Part shown: positions 9,270 through 15,663 of the stretch, one piece after another
Layout: every line of letters begins with the position of its first letter
Position numbering within the stretch: position 1 is the first letter of the stretch
Assembly (NCBI RefSeq): GCF_036226765.1
Contig: NZ_CP109017.1
Coordinates: forward strand, 2,433,501 to 2,497,500
Direction: 5' to 3'
Length of the DNA stretch: 64,000 nt
Source: Streptomyces sp. NBC_00670
GTDB lineage: Bacteria > Actinomycetota > Actinomycetes > Streptomycetales > Streptomycetaceae
Notes under the pieces: generated by a model
What the model was told of the DNA's origin: nothing
Database searches by the model: none
The model's input: only the letters and a program-made list of their open reading frames with translations
Position numbers and translations under genes: made by a program

Positions 9270-9284
9270 TTGAACAATGTTCAA
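9270..9284. promoter_or_regulatory. Perfect 7-1-7 palindrome, putative operator
   Basis: TTGAACA-A-TGTTCAA is a perfect 15-bp dyad immediately before the predicted -35 of the following operon. Its 7-1-7 layout matches that of Fur-family boxes, though the sequence is not one I can assign to a known regulator. It is in one of the most AT-rich stretches of the first 10 kb. Confidence 0.6.
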
Positions 9285-9313
9285 TTGTTACTTCGCGTAA
9301 TGCCCTCTATAGG
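9285..9313 (+). promoter_or_regulatory. Predicted promoter of the bis-haem / NuoF-like operon
   Basis: -35 TTGTTA (9285-9290), 17-nt spacer, -10 TATAGG (9308-9313). It abuts the palindrome at 9270-9284, so a bound regulator would block polymerase. An alternative -10, TAGAGT, is at 9390-9395. The 5' UTR from the first promoter would be about 120 nt. Confidence 0.45.
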
Positions 9314-9438
9314 ACAACGCACACCCCTGGAGACTCTTAGATAACAAGGCAATAACTCAAACCTCGTACCGCTCGGTTTGGAGCCGCCTTAGAGTGCAGC
9401 AGCGGGACCGCTTTCCCGAACCGCTCGGAGTCGCCCCC

Positions 9439-10740
9439 ATGAATCCTCGTCGTAGTGCCAGCTCGCTGCCCAGGCCAGGCCGTTCGGCCTACGGGCTGGC
9501 GAGCGCCGTCGTCCTGCTGCTGATACCCGTCGTCGTGCTGGCCGGCGGGAACTCGGTACGGGACTTCCTCAACTTCGGCGCCGGCGTGCTGTCGCTGGTC
9601 GCCCTCTCCTGCTCGGTGATCTGGGGTCTGGTCGCGACCGACCGCATCTTCCTCAACACGCGCCAGCGCATCGTGGCGCAGGCCGTGCACCGGACGACGG
9701 CCATCTCCTCGGTGGCCTTCCTGCTGCTGCACGTGACGGTCAAGCTGGCGCTCGACCACACGCAGTTCATCGCCGCGGTGATCCCCTTCAGCCTCGGCTT
9801 CACCGGCATCGCCGGGCTCGTCGGCCTCGGCTCGGTGGCCGGACTGCTCATGATCTTCACCGCCGTCACCGGCGCCCTGCGCAGCGTCTTCGCGTCCCCC
9901 GCGCCGGTCGCCGCCCGCTGGCGGGCGATGCACATGCTGGCCTACCCCGCCTGGTGCTGCGCCCTGGTGCACGGCCTCTACGCGGGTCGCGCGGTGAAGT
10001 CTCCCCTCTTCACCGTCATGTACGAGCTGTGCCTGGTCGGCGTCATGGCGGCGCTCGCCCTGCGCAGCGCCCCGCGCCCCTTCAAGCGCAAGGTCGCCGA
10101 CCGGATCGTCGCCCTCATCGGCACCGACAACCGGATCGGCCGCGAGGGCCTGGAGGCCAGCCGCGCCCGCAACGCGGAGGCGGCCGCCACGGCGGGCTTC
10201 GCGGCCCGCCCCGCCGGCTCCGGCCGCCGCTCCCCCGGCCCGGCGGGCGCCGGCGCCACCGGGTCCGCGCCGCTCTACGACACCTCCGGCTCGCGCGCCA
10301 TGAGCCCGGAGCCCGAGAGCGGCTTCGCGGCCGCCTACCGGACCGTCTCGAACACCCGGGCCCAGGACCCCTTCGCCGACGCCACCCGGCCCATGGACGT
10401 GCCGATGGGCATGCAGGGCACCGGTCCGCTGCCGCGCATGGACGGCGGCGCCCCGGCGGGCCCGCGCTGGCCCGCCCCGTCCCCGCCGCCGGTGGGCGAG
10501 GCCCCGCCCTCCGCGTACGACCCGATGACCGACACCTTCGCGGGCGGGATGACGTACCAGAGCGGCTACGACAACTCCTCCGGGACTTTCTCGGCCGCGG
10601 GTGAGTCGAACACACCCTTCGGTACGTACAACCCCAATGACACGTACAACAGCGGTCCCGCCAGCGACACCCTGCCCGGTGCCTTCGACGCCCCGGGCTC
10701 CGGAGAACCATGGAACACGCCTTCCGGAGGCTTTAAGTGA
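9439..10740 (+). CDS. Ferric-reductase-like bis-haem transmembrane protein
   Basis: 433 aa. The first about 230 residues hold roughly six membrane helices. Two helices carry histidine pairs, H84-x13-H98 and H165-x12-H178, the spacing that binds two b-haems across the membrane in the ferric reductase/NOX/YedZ superfamily. The remaining about 200 residues are a Pro/Gly/Ser-rich cytoplasmic tail (tandem TYNSG/YDNSSG-like segments) with no flavin or NADPH domain. The start ATG has CGGAG about 9 nt upstream. Its stop overlaps the next gene's start (GTGA), so the partner is translationally coupled. I infer that it moves electrons across the membrane, fed by the downstream NuoF-like protein; the direction and acceptor are unknown. 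Confidence 0.8.
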   Translation: MNPRRSASSLPRPGRSAYGLASAVVLLLIPVVVLAGGNSVRDFLNFGAGVLSLVALSCSVIWGLVATDRIFLNTRQRIVAQAVHRTTAISSVAFLLLHVTVKLALDHTQFIAAVIPFSLGFTGIAGLVGLGSVAGLLMIFTAVTGALRSVFASPAPVAARWRAMHMLAYPAWCCALVHGLYAGRAVKSPLFTVMYELCLVGVMAALALRSAPRPFKRKVADRIVALIGTDNRIGREGLEASRARNAEAAATAGFAARPAGSGRRSPGPAGAGATGSAPLYDTSGSRAMSPEPESGFAAAYRTVSNTRAQDPFADATRPMDVPMGMQGTGPLPRMDGGAPAGPRWPAPSPPPVGEAPPSAYDPMTDTFAGGMTYQSGYDNSSGTFSAAGESNTPFGTYNPNDTYNSGPASDTLPGAFDAPGSGEPWNTPSGGFK

Positions 10741-12368
10741 ACGAGGCCCTGCCCGACGTCCCCGAGGTCCGCGTCGTCGGACTTCCCCAGCTCACGTCGG
10801 GCTTCGACCTTGTGGAACGGCTCGATCTGCCCATGCACCTGAAGGTGCACGGGCCGCTCGAGCCGATGGGCGGCGAGCAGCTCGCACAGCTCGCCGAACA
10901 GATATCCCTGAAGGGAAGGGGCGGCGCCGGCTTCCCCTTCCACAAGAAGCTGCGGTCGGTCGCCGAACAGGCGATCCGCCGCGGCACCCGGCCGGTGGTC
11001 GTGGTCAACGGAAGCGAGGACGAACCCGCCTGCCGCAAGGACACGGTGCTGATCAACCGGGCACCGCACCTCATCCTGGACGGCGCCCTGCTGGTCGCCG
11101 AGGCCCTGGGCGCGCGCACCCTGGTGGTGGGCGTGACCCGGGAGTCCACCGAACGCTCGATGGAGCAGGCGCTCTCCGAGCGCGGGCTCGGCGACCGGCG
11201 CGGCGCCGCCATCCGCGCGCGCGTGCAGCGCAACCCGGTACGGATGGTGACGGGCGCCGCCGCCTCGCTGATCCGTTCGATCGACGGCGGCCCGGCCATC
11301 CCGCCGGGCCGCAAGATCAGCGCCTCGCAGAGCGGGGTGGGCGGCGCGCCCACACTGCTCTCCAACGCGGAGACGTTCGCCCAGCTGGCGATCGCCGCCC
11401 GCATCGGCCCGGACCGCTACCGCAACACCGGCCTCTACGACGAGCCGGGCACCGTGATGCTCACGGTCTCCGGCGCCGTCGCCCGCCCCATGGTGATCGA
11501 GGTCCCCACCGGCGTGCCCCTGCGGTACGTACTCCAGCTGGCCGGCGCCCCGCCGGTGCCGCAGGGCGTGCTGACGGGCGGTTACCACGGCAAGTGGATC
11601 GACGCGGCCACGGTCGACGAGGCGATCGTCTCGCGCAACTCCCTGGACGCCGTCGGGGGTTCGCTGGGCGCGGGCGCCATCCTGCCGATCCGTCAGGAGA
11701 CCTGCCCGCTGGGCGAGTCGCTCCAGGTGGCGAAGTGGCTGGCGGAGGAGAGCGCGGGCCAGTGCGGCCCCTGCTACCTCGGCCTGCCGGCCGCCGCGCG
11801 CGGCATGGAGGACATCCTGAACGGCGGCGGTCCGGCCGCCCTGGAGGCCCTCAAGCAGGTCGCCAAGGCCGTGAAGCGGCGCGGCGCCTGCTCGCACCCG
11901 GACGGCTCGGCGATGTTCCTGGAGTCGACCATCAAGGCGTTCACGGACGACCTGGCCGCCCATGTCCTGGGCAACGGCTGCGGACGGCCCGTGGAGGGCG
12001 TACTGCCCCTCTTCGAGGGCGGCAGGGCGCCGACCGGCATCCCGGGCGGCGGCCAGGCCGAGCCCGAGGCGGGCGACAGCCGGCAGAAGATCTACGTCGA
12101 CTGGACGCTGTGCCGGGGCCACGGGCTGTGCGCGGACATCCTCCCCGAGGTCTTCGAACTGGGTGCCGACGGCTTCCCGACCGTCGCACAGGCCCCCGTG
12201 CCCCGGTACGCCGAGGCGAAGGCGCTGCGGGCGGTACGGCGGTGCCCGGCGCTGGCGCTGCGCATCGAGGAGGACACGCGCTCCTCGGCGCCGTCCCGCA
12301 ATCTGCCCGTCCTCTCCCAGGGCCGCGGCGGAGGCCGGGGCCGGCGGGCGCTGGGCAGCGGCCGCTGA
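10737..12368 (+). CDS. NuoF-like flavin/Fe-S protein fused to a ferredoxin domain
   Basis: 543 aa. The N-terminal half resembles the NADH-dehydrogenase 51-kDa subunit: a glycine-rich flavin loop (KGRGGAGFPFHKKL) and VVVNGSEDEPACRKD, followed by an SLBB-like segment. The NuoF Fe-S motif is altered: ESAGQCGPC has Ala where NuoF has its first Cys, with one more Cys at RRGACSHPDG. The C-terminal about 90 residues form a ferredoxin with C-x5-C (CRGHGLC) and a later CP, the three-cysteine [3Fe-4S] type found with actinobacterial P450s. The GTG start overlaps the upstream stop, so the two products probably act together in electron transfer to or from the bis-haem protein. Donor and acceptor cannot be read from the sequence. 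Confidence 0.85.
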   Translation: MNEALPDVPEVRVVGLPQLTSGFDLVERLDLPMHLKVHGPLEPMGGEQLAQLAEQISLKGRGGAGFPFHKKLRSVAEQAIRRGTRPVVVVNGSEDEPACRKDTVLINRAPHLILDGALLVAEALGARTLVVGVTRESTERSMEQALSERGLGDRRGAAIRARVQRNPVRMVTGAAASLIRSIDGGPAIPPGRKISASQSGVGGAPTLLSNAETFAQLAIAARIGPDRYRNTGLYDEPGTVMLTVSGAVARPMVIEVPTGVPLRYVLQLAGAPPVPQGVLTGGYHGKWIDAATVDEAIVSRNSLDAVGGSLGAGAILPIRQETCPLGESLQVAKWLAEESAGQCGPCYLGLPAAARGMEDILNGGGPAALEALKQVAKAVKRRGACSHPDGSAMFLESTIKAFTDDLAAHVLGNGCGRPVEGVLPLFEGGRAPTGIPGGGQAEPEAGDSRQKIYVDWTLCRGHGLCADILPEVFELGADGFPTVAQAPVPRYAEAKALRAVRRCPALALRIEEDTRSSAPSRNLPVLSQGRGGGRGRRALGSGR

Positions 12369-12438
12369 GATTTCGAGAGGGCTGTTCCCGGCGGCGGCGC
12401 GGCCGGGAACCGCCCCCGGTTCTCTCCACCCACGCGAA

Positions 12439-12470
12439 AGGCGGGCCATCCGTTTCCGGATGACCCGCCT
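12439..12470. terminator. Bidirectional hairpin between the redox operon and tRNA-Ala
   Basis: 14-nt arms (AGGCGGGCCATCCG / CGGATGACCCGCCT) with one mismatch and a 4-nt loop. It lies between a plus-strand operon and a minus-strand tRNA, so it can serve both. No strong U-run. Confidence 0.7.
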
Positions 12471-12487
12471 CACGTCTTCTGTGTTTG

Positions 12488-12560
12488 TGGAGCTAAGGAG
12501 AATTGAACTCCTGACCTCCTGCATGCCATGCAGGCGCTCTACCAACTGAGCTATAGCCCC
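12488..12560 (-). tRNA. tRNA-Ala (anticodon GGC), copy 1
   Basis: 73 nt. Acceptor GGGGCTA pairs with TAGCTCC, the D-arm has AGCTCAGTTGGTAGAGC, the anticodon loop ATGGCAT is closed by CCTGC/GCAGG, and the T-loop is TTCAATT. A full CCA is not encoded. It is identical across the whole gene to the copy at 14237-14309. Confidence 0.95.
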
Positions 12561-12624
12561 GTACGGTCACGCGGTGACGCCGCGTTTCCGAGCGGTCCGC
12601 CCGGTCTCCCCGGCGGCGACGCCA

Positions 12625-12655
12625 ACATTACACGGTCCGGGGGGTCGACCACCAA
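12625..12655 (-). promoter_or_regulatory. Possible promoter of tRNA-Ala copy 1
   Basis: On the minus strand, TTGGTG (12650-12655), a 19-nt spacer and TAATGT (12625-12630), about 65 nt before the tRNA. The spacing is slightly long. Confidence 0.35.
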
Positions 12656-12720
12656 ATCGATTCCGGTGCCCGCGGGCGGCCGGGGCCGGGGGCCCGGCCG
12701 GCGGACGCGGGCCCGCGGGC

Positions 12721-12954
12721 TCAGGCCGTCGCGAACGAGTAGAACCGCTTGAGCGTGCAGTGCTCGTCGAGCAGCCGGCCGTAGATCGGCTCACCCTCGA
12801 GTTCGCGGTACGTCTCGATCGGGTCGCCTTTTATGATCAGCGCCCGCGCGCACTCCTCGCACCAGTACTGGTAGTCCTGGTTCACCGGCTCCATGTCGCG
12901 GACGATCGGCGTGCCACTGCCGCACCAGTCGCACTTCCGCCTGTGTGCACCCAT
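12721..12954 (-). CDS. Small conserved zinc-finger-like protein
   Basis: 77 aa with two CxxC pairs (KCDWCGSG and WCEECARAL), presumably one zinc site, then a charged C-terminal half ending LKRFYSFATA. Function not recognised. It lies 3 bp downstream of another tiny zinc-ribbon gene on the same strand, so the two are probably co-transcribed. Similar small proteins are widespread in Streptomyces. Confidence 0.75.
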   Translation of the reverse strand: MGAHRRKCDWCGSGTPIVRDMEPVNQDYQYWCEECARALIIKGDPIETYRELEGEPIYGRLLDEHCTLKRFYSFATA

Positions 12955-12957
12955 CGA

Positions 12958-13131
12958 TCAGCTCCAGCTGTGGCCGCAGGCCGTGCACACGTAGGAAACG
13001 CCGCCGTTGTCGCCGAGGACCTGGGCGACGAGGGACGAACCGCAGGAAGGGCAGTCCAGGGAGGTGGCCTTCTTTCTCGGCACCGCCACTGCGAGGAGGC
13101 CCCGGACCTCCCCGCGGATGCTCGCAGGCAT
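12958..13131 (-). CDS. Small zinc-ribbon protein
   Basis: 57 aa. CPSCG and CTACG, about 25 residues apart, form a rubredoxin/zinc-ribbon knuckle pair, with a basic N-terminus (VPRKKATS). The ATG is preceded by GGGAGG at good spacing, which supports this start over an internal GTG. The stop is 3 bp from the next gene. Function unknown; a role as a nucleic-acid or protein-interaction module is possible. Confidence 0.7.
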   Translation of the reverse strand: MPASIRGEVRGLLAVAVPRKKATSLDCPSCGSSLVAQVLGDNGGVSYVCTACGHSWS

Positions 13132-13477
13132 CGCCACTCCCTCCCGTCGGGCCGCGCTCCCTTCCGGCCGTTTGATTCTGCCACGGCCGGGCCAATACGG
13201 TCAGCGACGCCTTCGTACCAGTCCGGACACGGCACCCGGGACACCCGCCGCGACCGGCGCGTACGTGCGGATGAGGAGCGCGTCCGCAGAGATATACGCC
13301 CCCGGAACCCGAAGTGACTCAAGCCGGTCCGCACGAGTGTGCGGAAAGTGCCGTACCCCGGTTCGCTGCCCTTCATTCCGGGAGGGGTTCCCCCGGGACT
13401 GCCCCGGAGGCCGGTCCGTGCGCCGCCGAGTGCGCCTACCGTGAGAGCTTTCCCTCCGTCACCGGAAAGGTCCGCGT
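13132..13477. other. Gene-free interval between zinc-ribbon and DUF4157 genes
   Basis: A 346-bp divergent promoter region. A possible plus-strand -10 (TACCGT, 13437-13442) precedes the DUF4157 gene. I see no RNA gene, repeat or coding pattern here. Confidence 0.5.
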
Positions 13478-14146
13478 ATGCGCGCCAACGAGTCGCCGGC
13501 CGAGCACACGTCCGAGGCTGCCCGAGCCCTGCCCCCCGGCCTCACCGCGCGGAAGCGGGACACGGGACGGGCCGCCGACGCGGCCGGGCACGGCGATCCC
13601 GCGTCGCCGCACACGATCCGCGCCCTGCAGCGCAGCGCGGGCAACGCCGCCGTGACGCGGATGCTGCAGCGGCGGCAGGAGGAGGAGCGGCACACGCACG
13701 GCGCCGGGTGCGGGCACGAGCAGCCCGCGCCGGTCCAGCGGCGCTCCGCCGTGGACAAGGTGCTGAGCTCTCCCGGGACACCGCTGCCCGGACCCGTGCG
13801 GAGGGACATGGAGAGCCGCCTCGGCGCGGACTTCTCCGACGTGGTGCTGCACACGGACAGCCTCGCCAAGGAGTCGGCGGTGCAGATGCAGGCGGTCGCC
13901 TGGACCTCGGGCAACCACATCGCCATGGATCCGCAGCGCGCCGACCCGCACACGCTCCCCCACGAACTCACGCATGTGATCCAGCAGCGCCAAGGGCCGG
14001 TGGCGGGCAGGGACATGGGTGACGGGACGAGGATGTCCGATCCCTCGGACGCCTTCGAGCGGGCGGCCGAGGCCAACGCGCGCCGCGTCATGTCGGGACC
14101 GGCGCCCAGCCACGCCCCGGAGTCCGGTGAGGACACCGGCTGGTGA
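13478..14146 (+). CDS. DUF4157 (eCIS-core) domain protein
   Basis: 222 aa. A short N-terminal motif (LQRSAGNAAVTRMLQR, residues 50-65) precedes a DUF4157 domain: a conserved VLSSPGTPLPGPVRRDMESRLG entry, DFSDVVLHTDSLAKESA, and a HELTH metal-binding motif at 162-166 followed by VIQQRQG. DUF4157 proteins are often encoded near extracellular contractile injection systems, where they are candidate cargo. No injection-system genes occur in this window. There is no signal peptide. The ATG has GGAAAGG upstream. It stands alone, between two identical tRNA-Ala genes, and is followed by a strong double terminator. Confidence 0.85.
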   Translation: MRANESPAEHTSEAARALPPGLTARKRDTGRAADAAGHGDPASPHTIRALQRSAGNAAVTRMLQRRQEEERHTHGAGCGHEQPAPVQRRSAVDKVLSSPGTPLPGPVRRDMESRLGADFSDVVLHTDSLAKESAVQMQAVAWTSGNHIAMDPQRADPHTLPHELTHVIQQRQGPVAGRDMGDGTRMSDPSDAFERAAEANARRVMSGPAPSHAPESGEDTGW

Positions 14147-14153
14147 GACCGGC

Positions 14154-14218
14154 GTGCGCCCCCCGCTTCGGGGGCGCACGAAGCGGGGGGCGCGGACATT
14201 GTCCGCGCCCCCCGCTTC
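14154..14218. terminator. Double hairpin terminator
   Basis: Two adjacent perfect stem-loops: GTGCGCCCCC/GGGGGCGCAC (14154-14179), then 18-bp arms (GAAGCGGGGGGCGCGGAC at 14180-14197 and its complement at 14201-14218) around a 3-nt loop. They lie between the DUF4157 gene and the convergent tRNA-Ala. Confidence 0.85.
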
Positions 14219-14236
14219 ACGAAAGTGCGCAATACG

Positions 14237-14309
14237 TGGAGCTAAGGAGAATTGAACTCCTGACCTCCTGCATGCCATGCAGGCGCTCTACCAACTGAGC
14301 TATAGCCCC
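14237..14309 (-). tRNA. tRNA-Ala (anticodon GGC), copy 2
   Basis: Same cloverleaf and sequence as the copy at 12488-12560. The flanks diverge immediately at both ends, so the duplicated unit is essentially the tRNA itself. Confidence 0.95.
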
Positions 14310-14385
14310 TTGTCGTTCTTCCCGCTCGGCGGGCGAACAAGAAGAACTTTAGCCTGCGGCCGGCCGGAAAGTGAAATCCGACGGT

Positions 14386-15060
14386 TCAGACGTCGTCGCC
14401 GAGGACCGGCTCCGGGAGGGTGCCCGCGTTGTGCTCCAGGAGGCGCCAGCCGCGGGTGCCCTCGCCGAGGACGGACCAGCAGCAGTTCGACAGGCCGCCG
14501 AAGCTCTCCCAGTGGGGCGACTCCAGGCCGAGGAGCCGCCCGATGGTGGTGCGGATGGTGCCGCCGTGGCTGACCACCACCAGCGTGCCGTCCTCGGGCA
14601 GCTTCTCGGCGTGCCGCAGCACGACGGGGGCGGCCCGGTCGGCGACCTCCGTCTCCAGCTCGCCGCCGCCGCGGCGGACCGGTTCGCCGCGCTTCCAGGC
14701 GGCGTACTCCTCGCCGTGGCGGGCGATGATCTCCTCGTGCGTCAGCCCCTGCCAGACGCCCGCGTAGGTCTCGCGCAGCCCCTCGTCGTACGCCACGTCC
14801 AGACCGGTGAGCGCGGCGAGCTCGCCGGCGGTGGCGGCGGCCCGCTTGAGGTCGGAGGCCACGATGGCGTCCGGGCGCAGGGAGGCGAGGAGCCGGGCGG
14901 CCCGGCGGGCCTGGCCGACGCCGACCTCGGTCAGTTCGACGTCCGTGGAGCCCTGGAAGCGCCGCTCCACGTTCCACCGAGTCTGGCCGTGCCGCCACAG
15001 GATGACGCGGCGGCCGCGGCCGGGCCGCCGGCCGGTTTCGCCGTCCGTGGCGGGGTTCAC
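14386..15060 (-). CDS. Histidine phosphatase (phosphoglycerate-mutase-like)
   Basis: 224 aa. VILWRHGQTRWN carries the RHG catalytic motif near the N-terminus, and VVVSHGGTIR supplies the second catalytic His. The order nadD - LCP - rsfS - this gene resembles the mycobacterial nadD-rsfS-Rv2419c block, where the last gene encodes glucosyl-3-phosphoglycerate phosphatase. That substrate is possible here but cannot be read from the sequence. The GTG start overlaps the rsfS stop (GTGA), indicating translational coupling. Confidence 0.9.
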   Translation of the reverse strand: MNPATDGETGRRPGRGRRVILWRHGQTRWNVERRFQGSTDVELTEVGVGQARRAARLLASLRPDAIVASDLKRAAATAGELAALTGLDVAYDEGLRETYAGVWQGLTHEEIIARHGEEYAAWKRGEPVRRGGGELETEVADRAAPVVLRHAEKLPEDGTLVVVSHGGTIRTTIGRLLGLESPHWESFGGLSNCCWSVLGEGTRGWRLLEHNAGTLPEPVLGDDV

Positions 15061-15503
15061 CGCGGCTCCCCGCCGAACTCCGCCGCCTCCTCGGCCGCAC
15101 GCAGCTTGGCGTGCTCCTCGGCCTTGCCGCGGGTGGCCCGGGCGTCCTCGGGGAGGTCGAGCTCGGGGCAGTCCTTCCACAGCCGCTCCAGGGCGTAGAA
15201 GACGCGCTCCTCGCTGTGCTGGACGTGCACCACGATGTCCACGTAGTCGAGCAGCACCCAGCGGGCCTCGCGGTCGCCCTCGCGGCGTACCGGCTTGGCG
15301 CCGAGTTCCTTGTTGAGCCGTTCCTCGATCTCGTCGACGATCGACTTGACCTGGCGGTCGTTGGGCGCGGACGCCAGCAGGAAGGCGTCCGTGATCGACA
15401 GGACGTCGCTGACGTCGTAGGCGATGATGTCGTGCGCGAGCTTGTCGGCGGCCGCCTGGGCGGCGGCGTTGATGAGCTCGAGAGAGCGGTCGGTAGCGGT
15501 CAC
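15057..15503 (-). CDS. rsfS: Ribosome silencing factor RsfS
   Basis: 148 aa; DUF143/RsfS family. It binds L14 on the large subunit and blocks subunit joining during slow growth. LINAAAQAAADKLAHDIIAYDVSDVLSITDAFLLASAPNDRQVKSIVD and WVLLDYVDIVVHVQ are family signatures. The C-terminal about 30 residues (RGKAEEHAKLRAAEEAAEFGG) form an acidic/basic extension. It is encoded between the LCP gene and the phosphatase and is probably part of one nadD-initiated operon, although a hairpin separates it from the LCP gene. Confidence 0.95.
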   Translation of the reverse strand: MTATDRSLELINAAAQAAADKLAHDIIAYDVSDVLSITDAFLLASAPNDRQVKSIVDEIEERLNKELGAKPVRREGDREARWVLLDYVDIVVHVQHSEERVFYALERLWKDCPELDLPEDARATRGKAEEHAKLRAAEEAAEFGGEPR

Positions 15504-15589
15504 TGCGCGGCTTTCCGTGTCGGCGGTCGGGGCGGTGCGGGGGCCCGGGGCCGCACCAGGCGGCGACCGCCCGCACGGGGTATCACTTC

Positions 15590-15659
15590 CCCAAGGGTCT
15601 CACGGTCCGCCGGGGACCCTTGGCGATTAACGGACCGCCCCGGGGGCCGGGGCGGTCCG
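15590..15659 (-). terminator. Two hairpins between the LCP gene and rsfS
   Basis: CCAAGGGTC/GACCCTTGG arms (about 15590-15622) and a stronger CGGACCGCCCC/GGGGCGGTCCG stem with a 7-nt loop (15631-15659), just after the LCP stop on the minus strand. They are probably a partial terminator upstream of rsfS. Confidence 0.65.
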
Positions 15660-15663
15660 GGAC

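Noticed and set aside
9270..9284. LexA (SOS) box reading of the palindrome
   Set aside because: The Gram-positive LexA box is GAAC-N4-GTTC; here the spacer is three bases.
12488..14309. Integrative element between tRNA-Ala copies
   Set aside because: No integrase, excisionase or replication gene; composition is ordinary. Treated as a duplicated tRNA only.
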